A stretch of DNA of 64,000 nucleotides. It comes from Luteolibacter luteus (GTDB taxonomy: Bacteria > Verrucomicrobiota > Verrucomicrobiia > Verrucomicrobiales > Akkermansiaceae). Position 1 is the stretch's first letter, and the number at the start of each line of letters is the position of its first letter. A program made the position numbers and the translations under genes. The DNA is taken from NCBI RefSeq assembly GCF_012913485.1, contig NZ_CP051774.1, forward strand, positions 1,116,001 to 1,180,000, given 5' to 3'. Below the pieces are notes generated by a model. That model had not been told where the DNA came from. It worked only from the letters and a program-made list of their open reading frames with translations, and made no database searches. Below, one piece after another: positions 52,209 through 61,221 of the stretch.

Positions 52209-53665
52209 GCAAGATCCGGCTTCGTCGCCACGATGTAGACCTGCTGCCTGAAAGCAGCCGGGTAATCATTCGCCCCTTCATCCCGGGAGACACGCAGCGG
52301 ATTACGACCATCATCGGCCGGGCATTGGCTCTTAGCGAGGAGGAAGTGGCCCGCGAATTGGCGGGAGTGAAGAGCGAGTTCGACTCGCGGCACTTCGACA
52401 TTGATTCGCTGTTGCTTCAACATTTCAACAAGGTCGTCTCCCACGTCTTCACGCAACGGAACCTGTCCCGGGAACGCCAGCTCTTAATCGGAGCACTTTT
52501 CTCCGGTGAATACGCCTTGGAATCGGCAGCCCTCTTCAATCCATCCATCGTTCCTCATCCCGACCAGACCGGCGTGGAAGAAGGAGCGCTCCGCTTCGTG
52601 ATGAGCCTCCGGGCCACGGGAGAAGGCCATATCTCCTCGATCGAGTTCCGCAGCGGGCGAATCCATGCGGACGGAGGAATCCATTTGGACCCCGTATCGC
52701 GCTTCGTCACGATCCCCGAGGTCATGCCGAACCCCAGCTACCGGAAGGAAAGCTTTCGCACCAAGCTGGTTGAAATGGGATTCGACAACGAATGGACCAC
52801 GGAACTTTTGGATGCCTTGGAGGATGACTTCACGCGCAATGATCTGCGGAGGTCGATCAAAACCCTCAGGAACGGCTCAACGAGCATCTCTCGGGACCTC
52901 CAGCGCACCTTGGAATGTGCCCTGTGGCTGGCAGACTCCAACTACGAACTTCGCTTCTCCGAGAAGCTCGCAATCAGTGAGCGCATTATCTTCCCGGTTT
53001 CGGCCAACGAAAGTAACGGCATCGAGGACGCGCGTTTCGTCCGTTTCGTGGAAGAGGATGGCTCGGTGATGTACTACGCCACCTACACCGCCTACAATGG
53101 CCGTGCAATCCTGCCCCAATTGATCGAGACTCCGGATTTCCTCCGCTTCCGCGTGCTCACCCTGAATGGCCGCGCGGTCCAGAACAAAGGCATGGCCCTC
53201 TTCCCTCGCCGCATCCAAGGAAACTACGCGATGCTCTCCCGCCAGGACGACGAGAACGTGCTCATCATGTTCGCCAATGATCCGCACCACTGGAGCGAGC
53301 CCGAAATCGTGCTGCGTCCCGCAGAGATGTGGGAAAGCGTGAAGATCGGCAATTGCGGTTCACCGATGGAAACGGAGGCCGGCTGGCTGGTCCTCACTCA
53401 CGGGGTGGGGCCGATGAGAAAATACTGCATCGGGGCCGCCCTTCTGGATCTGGAAGATCCTACCCGCGTCATCGGGAGGTTGAAACGCCCTCTCCTCTCT
53501 CCGGAAGGCAACGAGCGCGAAGGATACGTCCCCAATGTCGTCTATAGCTGCGGAGGCTTGATCCACGGACGAACGCTCGTCCTTCCCTACGCGATGAGCG
53601 ACAAGGCCTCGGCCATCGTTTCCGTCCCGCTTGATGACCTGCTGGCGGAACTTACCGGCAGTTAA
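52205..53665 (+). CDS. GH130 family glycoside phosphorylase-like protein
   Basis: A 486-residue protein. The GH130 beta-propeller (about 190-480) has NGIEDARFVRF with the catalytic Asp, VMYYATYTAYNGR, QNKGMALFPRRI, HWSEPEIVL, and GNCGSPMETEAGWLVLTHGVG. Known GH130 enzymes phosphorolyse beta-mannosides in the cytosol. The N-terminal 190 residues are an extra helical region not part of the family core. Translational coupling to the GT4-hairpin protein suggests synthesis and turnover of the same glycan; this is inference. Confidence 0.87.
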   Translation: MSKIRLRRHDVDLLPESSRVIIRPFIPGDTQRITTIIGRALALSEEEVARELAGVKSEFDSRHFDIDSLLLQHFNKVVSHVFTQRNLSRERQLLIGALFSGEYALESAALFNPSIVPHPDQTGVEEGALRFVMSLRATGEGHISSIEFRSGRIHADGGIHLDPVSRFVTIPEVMPNPSYRKESFRTKLVEMGFDNEWTTELLDALEDDFTRNDLRRSIKTLRNGSTSISRDLQRTLECALWLADSNYELRFSEKLAISERIIFPVSANESNGIEDARFVRFVEEDGSVMYYATYTAYNGRAILPQLIETPDFLRFRVLTLNGRAVQNKGMALFPRRIQGNYAMLSRQDDENVLIMFANDPHHWSEPEIVLRPAEMWESVKIGNCGSPMETEAGWLVLTHGVGPMRKYCIGAALLDLEDPTRVIGRLKRPLLSPEGNEREGYVPNVVYSCGGLIHGRTLVLPYAMSDKASAIVSVPLDDLLAELTGS

Positions 53666-53666
53666 G

Positions 53667-55370
53667 CTACACCCGGAACAAACCACCACGCTTCCCGCCA
53701 AGCGCCGCCGCCCCGGTAATCGCCACCGCCAGGAAGATCATCGCCCAGACGCCCAACGCCGCAGCCAGCTCATGACCATTTCCCAAGGCGGACAGCAGCA
53801 TGTAGATCGCCTTCGTGATCGGGTAATGCTCCGTCTGCTGGGCTAGAATCAGGCTGTCGCTCACCTCCAGCATGGCAAAGGCAAACGCCAGGATACCGCC
53901 CGCTGCGAGATTCGCCCCGATCAGAGGCAACGACACACGCCGCAGGGTGCGGAGCCATCCCGCGCCCAAGGAGCGTGCGGCTTCCTCCAGCGCCGGATTG
54001 CTCTGCTGGAGGCCGGCGACGGCGGAGCGCACCACATACGGCAAGCGCCGCACCGCGTAGGCCACGATCAGCAGCATCGCGGGGTTCCCGTTCTCACCGA
54101 TCAGGAAATAGAGCGGTTTCCCTTTCTGCGACAGTGCCAAGTAGCCGAATGCTAGCACCAAGCCCGGCACGGCAAGCGGCAACATCACCAGGGCATCCAG
54201 CAATGAACGCCCCTTGATCTTGCTGCGCACGATCACCCACGCAATCGCAATTCCCAGCACCAGATCGATCAAGGTCGCTCCGGACGCGTAGAAAAGGCTG
54301 TTCTTGATCGAAGGCACCACCAGCGGATCACCCAGCGCGTCCTTGTAGTGATCGAACTTCAGGGCCAGCGGCAGCACCGTCTTGTACCAGTCGTCGGACA
54401 GCGAAAGCAGGATCACCCCGATGTGCGGCAGGGACGCCACGAAAAAGACCCCACCGAATATCATCGCGCACCCCAAGGCCTTCAGGCCGGCAAGCTTCAC
54501 TTCACCCCCTCGCCCTTTCGGGCGTGGCTGGGTGCTTGAGGTCTGGCGACCGAAGAGTGCCTTCGTAACGCCAAAGACGATCGCGGAGATCACCAGAATC
54601 ACCGCAACCAGCGCGTAAGGCATCGGACTCGAAGCTCCGGCAGTAATGTCCTTTATCCCATCGAAGACCTGCACCGGAGCCACGCGTGTGTAGTCAAAAA
54701 CCAAAGGCACACCAAGCTCGGTAAAGGCCCACACGAAAACGATGGCGGATCCCGCGAAGATCCCGGGCATCGCCAGCGGCAAGGTGATTCGCCAAAGGCG
54801 CCGCGAAGGAGGGCAACCGAGGTTTTCCGCAGCCTGCTCCATCGCGGGATCCAGGTTCGACAGCGCCGCGGTGATGTTCATGTAGAGGATCGGGTAGAGG
54901 TGCAACGCGTTCATCGCCACGATCCCCCAGAATCGTCCTTGGGCCAGCCAATCGACCGGCTGCTTCGCATCCATCAACCCCAAATCGATCAGGAGAGCAT
55001 TCAATGATCCCTCCACCCCGAGCATGTGCTTGATACCGATGGCACCCACGAACGGCGGAAGCACCAGCGGAATCAGGATCAGCACTCCCAGCACCCCGCG
55101 TCCCCTGAAATCATACCGGTGCGAGAGCAGTGCCAGCGGGAAGGCCAGCAGGAAAGTGGCCAGCGTGCTCGTGATGCCAAGCGCGAGCGCGTTCCAGAGA
55201 CCCTCGCGATACACCGGATTCCGAAAGACCCCTAAGATGAAATCCAACGTGAAGCCACCCTCCGGTGACTTGAAGGCATCCCCGATGACCGAGAAGGCCG
55301 GATAAAGAAAAAAGACCGCGAATAGCGCGGTGACGAGCCCCGTGACTCCGACGGCTGTCGTTCGATTCAT
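53667..55370 (-). CDS. ABC transporter permease, Fe3+/thiamine-type double-length (FbpB-like)
   Basis: A 567-residue inner-membrane protein with 12 hydrophobic helices in two BPD_transp_1 halves; each has an EAA loop (EQAAENLGCPPSRRLWRITLPLAMPG and EEAARSLGAGWLRTLRRVSLPLI; positions about 180-205 and 460-482). The fused double permease is typical for Fe3+ or thiamine transporters. The ATG overlaps the stop of the binding-protein gene (ATGA). The middle loop (QPRPKGRGGEVK) is cytosolic. Confidence 0.92.
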   Translation of the reverse strand: MNRTTAVGVTGLVTALFAVFFLYPAFSVIGDAFKSPEGGFTLDFILGVFRNPVYREGLWNALALGITSTLATFLLAFPLALLSHRYDFRGRGVLGVLILIPLVLPPFVGAIGIKHMLGVEGSLNALLIDLGLMDAKQPVDWLAQGRFWGIVAMNALHLYPILYMNITAALSNLDPAMEQAAENLGCPPSRRLWRITLPLAMPGIFAGSAIVFVWAFTELGVPLVFDYTRVAPVQVFDGIKDITAGASSPMPYALVAVILVISAIVFGVTKALFGRQTSSTQPRPKGRGGEVKLAGLKALGCAMIFGGVFFVASLPHIGVILLSLSDDWYKTVLPLALKFDHYKDALGDPLVVPSIKNSLFYASGATLIDLVLGIAIAWVIVRSKIKGRSLLDALVMLPLAVPGLVLAFGYLALSQKGKPLYFLIGENGNPAMLLIVAYAVRRLPYVVRSAVAGLQQSNPALEEAARSLGAGWLRTLRRVSLPLIGANLAAGGILAFAFAMLEVSDSLILAQQTEHYPITKAIYMLLSALGNGHELAAALGVWAMIFLAVAITGAAALGGKRGGLFRV

Positions 55371-56857
55371 GGACGGCCTCCTTTCTCCGCCAGAGCAGCA
55401 GCCTTCTGGTAATTCTGGCGAAAGGTCTCGGAGATCGCGCTCATTTCACGCAAGGTGGCCAACGGATCCCTCTTCCCCAGCAACGGAACAATCCCGTTCA
55501 TCAGGCGGTCATAACTCACATGAGAGGTATCGAAGAATACCTTGCCTGCGGGCGTCTCCTCGATTTTCACCGCCGGGCCCGTGTGCTCCCGCATCTCCAG
55601 CCACGCGTGCTTCATCTCCTCATGCGGATCGATGCACATCGCCCGGAAGATCTGGGCCAGAGCCTTGAAAGCGGGTCCCGTGAGCTCCCGGTTATACTCG
55701 AAGCTCCCGCTCCGCTCGTAGGGCAAGGCATCCGGATCCGAAAACATCGGCAAGGTATCCGTGCCGTAAAGGTCCCGGCGCACCGGGAGACGTCGCGGCG
55801 AGGTCTCACGCGGACCGCCCGGCTGGCCAACTCTCAGGTTCCACAGCAGCTGTCCCTCGCGGCTCAGGCAGAAAGTCACAAACTCCTGGGCGATCTCCAT
55901 GTTCGGAGCCCCGCGGAAAACCGCAATGGGATCCACCGACATCGAGGTGCCTCCAAGCGGAGCGCTCCACAACAATCGCGATTTGCGACCGTTCCTGCTA
56001 AACTTCTCCTCATACGAGCGTCCGTAGAAATCGATACAGGTTCCTGCCGCTGCATCTCCTTGTGCGACATCGTGCGGCACCTTGCTGGCAGAGTCGGTGA
56101 AGTACCGGGCGTTCGCCGCCATGCGCTGCAGCAGGTTGAGCCCGCGCTGCCAGCCTTCTTCGCGGCTTGCAGGCGAGTCCCCCTTCTCACGGATCACCTG
56201 CTGCATCTGCTCCTGGATCATCATCTCGAAGGAGCGCCCTACCGACCCGCTCTTCGTGGGATCCGCCAGCGCCAGATAGCCGGCATAGGCTGGATCGCCC
56301 AGATCATCCCAGCGGCGCGGCGGCATCAACCCCAGCCGTTTTACCGAATCGACATTGTAGCAGATGCCCATCTGGGAGAGACAGGTGCCCACCCACATAC
56401 GATGCGCGTCGTAGTAATTCTCGCCGGTGAACTTCGCAGGGATCACCTCTTCCTTGAACCACTCCGGCTGCTTGGAAAAAACCTCCAGCTCCGCGAAGCG
56501 GCCCTTTTCCGCCTGTAGCTTGAAGTCCGGCTCTCCGCCACCGAAGAAAAGATCGATCCCGATGCCGGGACTCTTGATCGCATCCGCAGCGTCAAAGGAA
56601 CTGTTCAGCACCCGTGCGATGTCCGAGGTCCCGCCGGGGATCCGCCAGTCGACGTAAATCGAACGACCTTTCTTCTCCCGCCAATAGCGGGCGAAGGCCT
56701 CCCCGAACTCCGAGCGGATTGTCTCGTTGTGCGGGGTGATGATCACGAGGCGATCCTGCGCCTGCCCCGCCGTCGCCAAGTCCGAGGACGTCCGCAACAG
56801 GATGGGCGCGACAATCACTGCGGCCAAGAGCAGCAAGATGGGAACAAAGCGGCGCAT
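55367..56857 (-). CDS. ABC transporter substrate-binding protein (family 1, Fe3+-type)
   Basis: A 496-residue binding protein with a signal/anchor (RRFVPILLLLAAVIVAPILL). The mature part begins VIITPHNETIRSEFGEAFARYW, the pattern of FbpA-type Fe3+-binding proteins, and contains GTCIDFYGRS and EFVTFCLSREGQLLW. It is longer than FbpA (about 330-350 residues) owing to a C-terminal extension. The ATG at 56857 gives the signal; upstream in-frame codons are rejected. Second gene of the transporter operon. Metal specificity is not certain. Confidence 0.87.
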   Translation of the reverse strand: MRRFVPILLLLAAVIVAPILLRTSSDLATAGQAQDRLVIITPHNETIRSEFGEAFARYWREKKGRSIYVDWRIPGGTSDIARVLNSSFDAADAIKSPGIGIDLFFGGGEPDFKLQAEKGRFAELEVFSKQPEWFKEEVIPAKFTGENYYDAHRMWVGTCLSQMGICYNVDSVKRLGLMPPRRWDDLGDPAYAGYLALADPTKSGSVGRSFEMMIQEQMQQVIREKGDSPASREEGWQRGLNLLQRMAANARYFTDSASKVPHDVAQGDAAAGTCIDFYGRSYEEKFSRNGRKSRLLWSAPLGGTSMSVDPIAVFRGAPNMEIAQEFVTFCLSREGQLLWNLRVGQPGGPRETSPRRLPVRRDLYGTDTLPMFSDPDALPYERSGSFEYNRELTGPAFKALAQIFRAMCIDPHEEMKHAWLEMREHTGPAVKIEETPAGKVFFDTSHVSYDRLMNGIVPLLGKRDPLATLREMSAISETFRQNYQKAAALAEKGGRP

Positions 56858-56879
56858 CGGGAGGGAATGGATTGTCAGC

Positions 56880-57947
56880 TCAAGCTTGCAGCACGACCAC
56901 GTCCGCATGGCGCGCGGAGAGATGGACGATCGTCTCCCCCGGATCACGCACCACCAGGGGATTCAGCTCCACGACTTGCTGCGGCCCGGTCGCGGTTTGC
57001 ACCAGATATTGGATGCGCTGGCCCAGATAGCTCCGGTCCACGATCTTTCCCGAGATCGAATTCTCCCGCACCCCGGAATCCATCCTCCACGCCTCCGGCC
57101 GCACGGACAGCAGTACCTGCTCCCCATGGGATGGCACCCACTCTGGAAGCGTGACGCGTCCGACCAGCGGACCCGCCGATGTATCGATCATGGCGTACTC
57201 GCCTCGAACCTCGATGACGTTTCCGCGCAGTAGGTTGGTCTCCCCGATGAATCCGGAAACAAAAGGAGTGCGGGGATTCCGGTAAACTTCCTCGGCCGTG
57301 CCAAGCTGCTCGATGCGCCCCCGGTTCATGATCGCCATCCGGTCGGCCATGGAGAGCGCCTCCTCTTGGTCGTGAGTCACGTAGATCCCGGTCAGACCTC
57401 CCTCTTTCACGATCCTCCGGATCTCCCGCCGCATCTCGATCCGGAGCTTCGCATCGAGATTCGAAAGCGGCTCATCAAGCAAAAGACATTTGGGACGCAC
57501 CACCAGTGCGCGGGCCAATGCCACACGCTGCTGCTGGCCACCGGAGAGCTGATCGATCCCCCTCTCTCCCATACCGTTCAGATGCACCAGTTCCAGTGCC
57601 TCTCCTACCCGTCTGCGAACTTCCGCCTTGTCCACCTTCCGCTCCTCAAGGCCAAAAGCCACGTTCCGCTCGACATTCAGGTGCGGCCACAGCGCGTAGC
57701 TCTGGAAAACCATTGCCGCCTCCCGCTTGTGGGGGGGCAATTGGGTCACGTCCTTGCCACCGAAGGAAATTGTCCCCGACGTCGGCGTCTCCAATCCGGC
57801 GATGCAGCGCAGCAGTGTCGTCTTGCCGCAACCGGACGCCCCCAGAAGGAAGAAAAGCTCGCCCGCCGCGACCTCTACGGTCACCCCATCAAGGGCCCGG
57901 ACCGTTCCGAATTGTTTGACGATGGAGTCAGCGCGAATGGCATCCAT
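56880..57947 (-). CDS. ABC transporter ATP-binding protein (FbpC/PotA-like)
   Basis: A 355-residue ATPase with Walker A GASGCGKTT, Q-loop VFQSYALWP, signature QLSGGQQQRVALARAL, Walker B LLLDEPLSNLD and the switch VTHDQEEAL. A C-terminal TOBE domain follows (VLLSVRPEAWRM, GKIVDRSYLGQRIQYLV), common for Fe3+, polyamine and sugar importers. First gene of the three-gene operon. Confidence 0.93.
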   Translation of the reverse strand: MDAIRADSIVKQFGTVRALDGVTVEVAAGELFFLLGASGCGKTTLLRCIAGLETPTSGTISFGGKDVTQLPPHKREAAMVFQSYALWPHLNVERNVAFGLEERKVDKAEVRRRVGEALELVHLNGMGERGIDQLSGGQQQRVALARALVVRPKCLLLDEPLSNLDAKLRIEMRREIRRIVKEGGLTGIYVTHDQEEALSMADRMAIMNRGRIEQLGTAEEVYRNPRTPFVSGFIGETNLLRGNVIEVRGEYAMIDTSAGPLVGRVTLPEWVPSHGEQVLLSVRPEAWRMDSGVRENSISGKIVDRSYLGQRIQYLVQTATGPQQVVELNPLVVRDPGETIVHLSARHADVVVLQA

Positions 57948-58034
57948 GAGGGTGGGACCAATGCTTTCCGTAGGCTGACGCCATGCAAGCGGGAAGCATG
58001 CCCGGAAAGAATTCGAAAAACGTTAAAGAATTTC

Positions 58035-58063
58035 TTGCCAAGTCGGGGGCGGGGCCATAAATC
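58035..58063 (+). promoter_or_regulatory. Putative promoter of tRNA-Leu
   Basis: TTGCCA (58035-58040), 17-nt spacer, TAAATC (58058-58063), 22 nt before the tRNA 5' end. The -10 is identical to that proposed for tRNA-Phe. Confidence 0.55.
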
Positions 58064-58085
58064 CGCGGCCCACCAATCACTAAGT

Positions 58086-58170
<85 letters not shown>

Positions 58171-58183
58171 CTTTTTGATAGAT

Positions 58184-58209
58184 AAAGGCCCGGAGCGATC
58201 CGGGCCTTT
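58184..58209 (+). terminator. Rho-independent terminator after tRNA-Leu
   Basis: AAAGGCCCGG (58184-58193) pairs perfectly with CCGGGCCTTT (58200-58209) over AGCGAT, followed by CTGTTTT. Confidence 0.85.
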
Positions 58210-58268
58210 CTGTTTTCCCTCGGAGGACGCATCCGGCACCATCCGCGCTCCACGCGGATCAGTGGAGC

Positions 58269-58850
58269 TTACTTTCCACCTGCCTTTCGGACCGCCTCCA
58301 CTGATGGCCCGGGCCCCTCCGATGGATCGCTCCATTTGTGCCTCACCATCCCCTTCGCGTCGATCACCGTGATGAGATACGAATGCGCGAAGTCCACGCC
58401 ATTCGGGAGGCGATCGTAGCGGATCCCTAGCGCCACGGCGATCTCAAGAACGGCTTCGCCATCGCCGGTCAACAGGTCCCAGTGCGAATCGTCAATCTTG
58501 TGGCGTTCGCCAAGATCCTTGAGCTCGGCAACCTTGTCGTGCTCCGGATCGAGCGAGATGAACATGAAGCGACAGCGCGCTCTCTCCGCATCCGTGAGTT
58601 CCTTCTCGATCCGCTGCATGTCACCAATGATGCGCGGACATACCCCTTTGCAGCTCGCGTAGCCGAAAGCCACAATGCGTGTCTTCCCTCCAGAGTCCTT
58701 CCACACCACTTTCTTCCCCTCCTGATTCGTCCATGTGGAATCAAACCCGTAGAGCGATCCCTGAGGCAAGGCAGTGACAGGTGCGGGACGATCCTCGGCA
58801 ACAGCCATCGCCGGGCAACCCAGCAAGCAGGCAAGAAAAAGTGCTTTCAT
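58269..58850 (-). CDS. SCO family protein (copper chaperone/thioredoxin-like)
   Basis: A 193-residue exported protein (signal peptide 1-18, AMAVAE). The SCO copper motif CKGVCP (Cys67, Cys71) is in SCxxxCP context and the His ligand is in DFAHSY. FISLDPEHD is family-typical. SCO proteins deliver or reduce copper for CuA oxidases; in this operon it likely serves the copper nitrite reductase. Start ATG 58850 overlaps the preceding stop by ATGA. Confidence 0.9.
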   Translation of the reverse strand: MKALFLACLLGCPAMAVAEDRPAPVTALPQGSLYGFDSTWTNQEGKKVVWKDSGGKTRIVAFGYASCKGVCPRIIGDMQRIEKELTDAERARCRFMFISLDPEHDKVAELKDLGERHKIDDSHWDLLTGDGEAVLEIAVALGIRYDRLPNGVDFAHSYLITVIDAKGMVRHKWSDPSEGPGPSVEAVRKAGGK

Positions 58851-59635
58851 GGTGAGGGGTCGATGGAATCGGATGCATCTTTCGCGCCGCGAAAGCCGAG
58901 CCCGCCGAGGCAAAAGCTGCCTTGCAAGGACGACCGGAACGCCACGCGCATGAAATCGGCATACTCGATCGCCTGGTTGGGATCGGTCGCCGCACCGCCG
59001 CAGAACAACGGTCCTTCCGGTGAGCCATCGGAGCGAGATTCCCCGCCGCTCATCGAAGCGACGAAATTGCTCGTCCACTCCCACACCAGCCCGTGCATGC
59101 CTCGGACGCCGTAGATATTCGCAGGCATCGATTCAGCGGAAGGAAGCACCTCCGGCATTGGCTTCGAATACCACGTGAGGATACGCTTTCGAAATTCCCC
59201 CTCACCGGTCGCGTCCACACGCCGCTCATCGGCCCGTGCGACAAATTCCCACTCGTCCAGCGTCGGCAGACGCTTGCCCTGAGCCTTCAGGAAGGCGCGC
59301 GCAGCGAACCATGAAACATTCGTCACCGGAGCCTCGGAGGGAGCCAGCGGACCCAATTCGGTATCCCCAGCCCAATGGCGGAGATAGCCATTGTCGGCAA
59401 ACAAACGGTTCACCCGTGTGCGTTGCCACTCGGGATGAAGCTTTACGAAGGCGAGATACTCGGCGTTCGTCACCTGCCGGACATCGAGATAGAACGACGG
59501 GACCTCGCGGACCTGACCACTCTTCTCCAAGGGGCGGGCGTAGCGCCCTCCGGCGATCTTCGCCATCGGCATCTCGGCCGCTGCGACTGCGGCCGCCAGC
59601 AGGCATCCCAACAAGATCGCAACTCGGCATCTCAC
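58847..59635 (-). CDS. FGE-sulfatase fold protein without catalytic cysteines, NirK-linked
   Basis: A 262-residue exported protein (signal peptide 1-19, AAAVAAAE) with the SUMF1/FGE fold: [70 protein letters not shown], and LGFRGAK at the end. The two active Cys of true formylglycine-generating enzymes are absent; the equivalent region is [12 protein letters not shown]. It is therefore not a sulfatase activator and probably helps nitrite reductase. The GTG start at 59635 overlaps the nirK stop (GTGA), and its stop overlaps the SCO start. Confidence 0.85.
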   Translation of the reverse strand: MRCRVAILLGCLLAAAVAAAEMPMAKIAGGRYARPLEKSGQVREVPSFYLDVRQVTNAEYLAFVKLHPEWQRTRVNRLFADNGYLRHWAGDTELGPLAPSEAPVTNVSWFAARAFLKAQGKRLPTLDEWEFVARADERRVDATGEGEFRKRILTWYSKPMPEVLPSAESMPANIYGVRGMHGLVWEWTSNFVASMSGGESRSDGSPEGPLFCGGAATDPNQAIEYADFMRVAFRSSLQGSFCLGGLGFRGAKDASDSIDPSP

Positions 59636-61071
59636 TTTTTCTCCGCGCGGATCTTCGCGACGTCCTCCGGTTTTACTTCGCCACCTTGATTGTCCCACGA
59701 GTTCAAGACAAAGGTCAGCACGTTCGCCACATCCTCATCATTCAAGGCCAAGGCGGGCATCACGCTGTTGAACTTTCCGCCATTCACCGTGATCTCGCCG
59801 GTCAGTCCGTGGACAACCGCACCCACGGCACGATGGACATCGGCATTGAGGAAATCCGATTTCGCCAGCGGAGGAAAGGCCGCAGGGATCCCCTGCCCCT
59901 CCGCCTGGTGACAAGCGAGACAGTTGGAAGCGAAGACATTCTTGCCGCGCTCGATCCGTTCGGCCTTGTTCGCAGCAGCTTCCAGCGGCTTACCTTCCTG
60001 AGGCATGATCTGCGGCGTCCCCCCTTCCGGCAGGTAGACCAGGTCGTCAAGCTTGCCCGAATAGGTTAGCGGGTCAGGTTCTCCAGCCACCTTGATCATG
60101 CCGATCGCTCCCTTGTTAAAGGCCCGCGTCAGCGCGTGATCGACCAAGATCAGCGTACCTGGCACCTCGCATTTGAATTCGACGATCGCGGAACCGCCTG
60201 CCGGGACGAGCGTCGTCTGCACGTTGTTGTTGATGACCTTGGTTCCACCCTCCACGTAGACCTTGTCAAAGATCTCTCCGATCGCGTGGAATGAGGAGGT
60301 CAGATTCGGACCGCCGTTACCGAAGAAAATGCGGACCGTTTCCCCCTTCCTGGCGGCCATCGCCTTGTCCCCGGATAAGGCACCCACCGAGCCGTTGAAG
60401 ACGACGTAGTCCGGTCTTTCATCGATCGCCTTTTCCATGTCGAAGGGCTGAAGCCCTTGCTCGCCATTGCGGCCCTTGGTGTAGAAATCGCCCTGCACCA
60501 CATAGTATTCGTGGTCCACCTTCGGCAGACCTCCCTCCGGCTCCACATAGATCAGCCCATACATGCCATTGGCCACGTGCATGCCCACCGGGGCAACGGC
60601 GCAGTGATAAACATAAAGGCCGGGGTTGAGCACTCGGAAGGAGAAAGTCGAGCTATGGCCCGGAGCGGTGAAGGAAGCCGCCGCACCGCCACCTTGGCCA
60701 GTTACCGCATGGAGGTCGATGTTGTGCGGCATCTTGCTCGTCGGGTGATTCATCAGATGGAACTCGACGAAGTCACCTTGCCGCACCCGGATGAATTTCC
60801 CGGGCACGCATCCCCCGAAGGTCCAGAAGGTGTAGTTCACGCCATCGGACATGCGCATCTCCTTCTCGATCACCTCCAGCTTCACGATGACCTTGGCTGG
60901 ATGCTTGCGGGTGATCGGCGGCGGCACGTTCGGAGGATCGGTCAGCACCGCAACCTCCTCTCCCTTGATCTCAGGCGGGAGCTTGATGGTCCCGTTCGAA
61001 TGAACTTCGGTTTCCGCGTGGCTGGGAATCAAGGCCCCCAACAAGCCAAGGAGGATGACGGCAAGCTTCAT
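59632..61071 (-). CDS. nirK: Copper-containing nitrite reductase fused to cytochrome c
   Basis: A 479-residue exported enzyme (signal peptide 1-19, PSHAE). The cupredoxin pair keeps the type 1 copper ligands His116, Cys157, His165, Met170 and the type 2 ligands His121, His156, His312, with catalytic Asp119 and His262. A C-terminal cytochrome c domain (about 370-470) has the haem motif CLACH (384-388) and a Met ligand in VMPAL. It reduces nitrite to nitric oxide in the periplasm; the fused haem domain acts as electron entry. First of three overlapping genes, with FGE-like and SCO genes following. Confidence 0.95.
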   Translation of the reverse strand: MKLAVILLGLLGALIPSHAETEVHSNGTIKLPPEIKGEEVAVLTDPPNVPPPITRKHPAKVIVKLEVIEKEMRMSDGVNYTFWTFGGCVPGKFIRVRQGDFVEFHLMNHPTSKMPHNIDLHAVTGQGGGAAASFTAPGHSSTFSFRVLNPGLYVYHCAVAPVGMHVANGMYGLIYVEPEGGLPKVDHEYYVVQGDFYTKGRNGEQGLQPFDMEKAIDERPDYVVFNGSVGALSGDKAMAARKGETVRIFFGNGGPNLTSSFHAIGEIFDKVYVEGGTKVINNNVQTTLVPAGGSAIVEFKCEVPGTLILVDHALTRAFNKGAIGMIKVAGEPDPLTYSGKLDDLVYLPEGGTPQIMPQEGKPLEAAANKAERIERGKNVFASNCLACHQAEGQGIPAAFPPLAKSDFLNADVHRAVGAVVHGLTGEITVNGGKFNSVMPALALNDEDVANVLTFVLNSWDNQGGEVKPEDVAKIRAEKK

Positions 61072-61221
61072 GTCAGAAGAACATCTTTTAACTCGATGAC
61101 AATCTGCTGCTCGTCCGCAATTTTTGGAAGTCTTCTTCCTTGTTTGAGCGGATGCGGGAAAAGTTCGTCAAAATCTGCGGAGTCAGTCCCTACGCGCAGC
61201 GCGGCGCGGGCAGGTCGAGGA

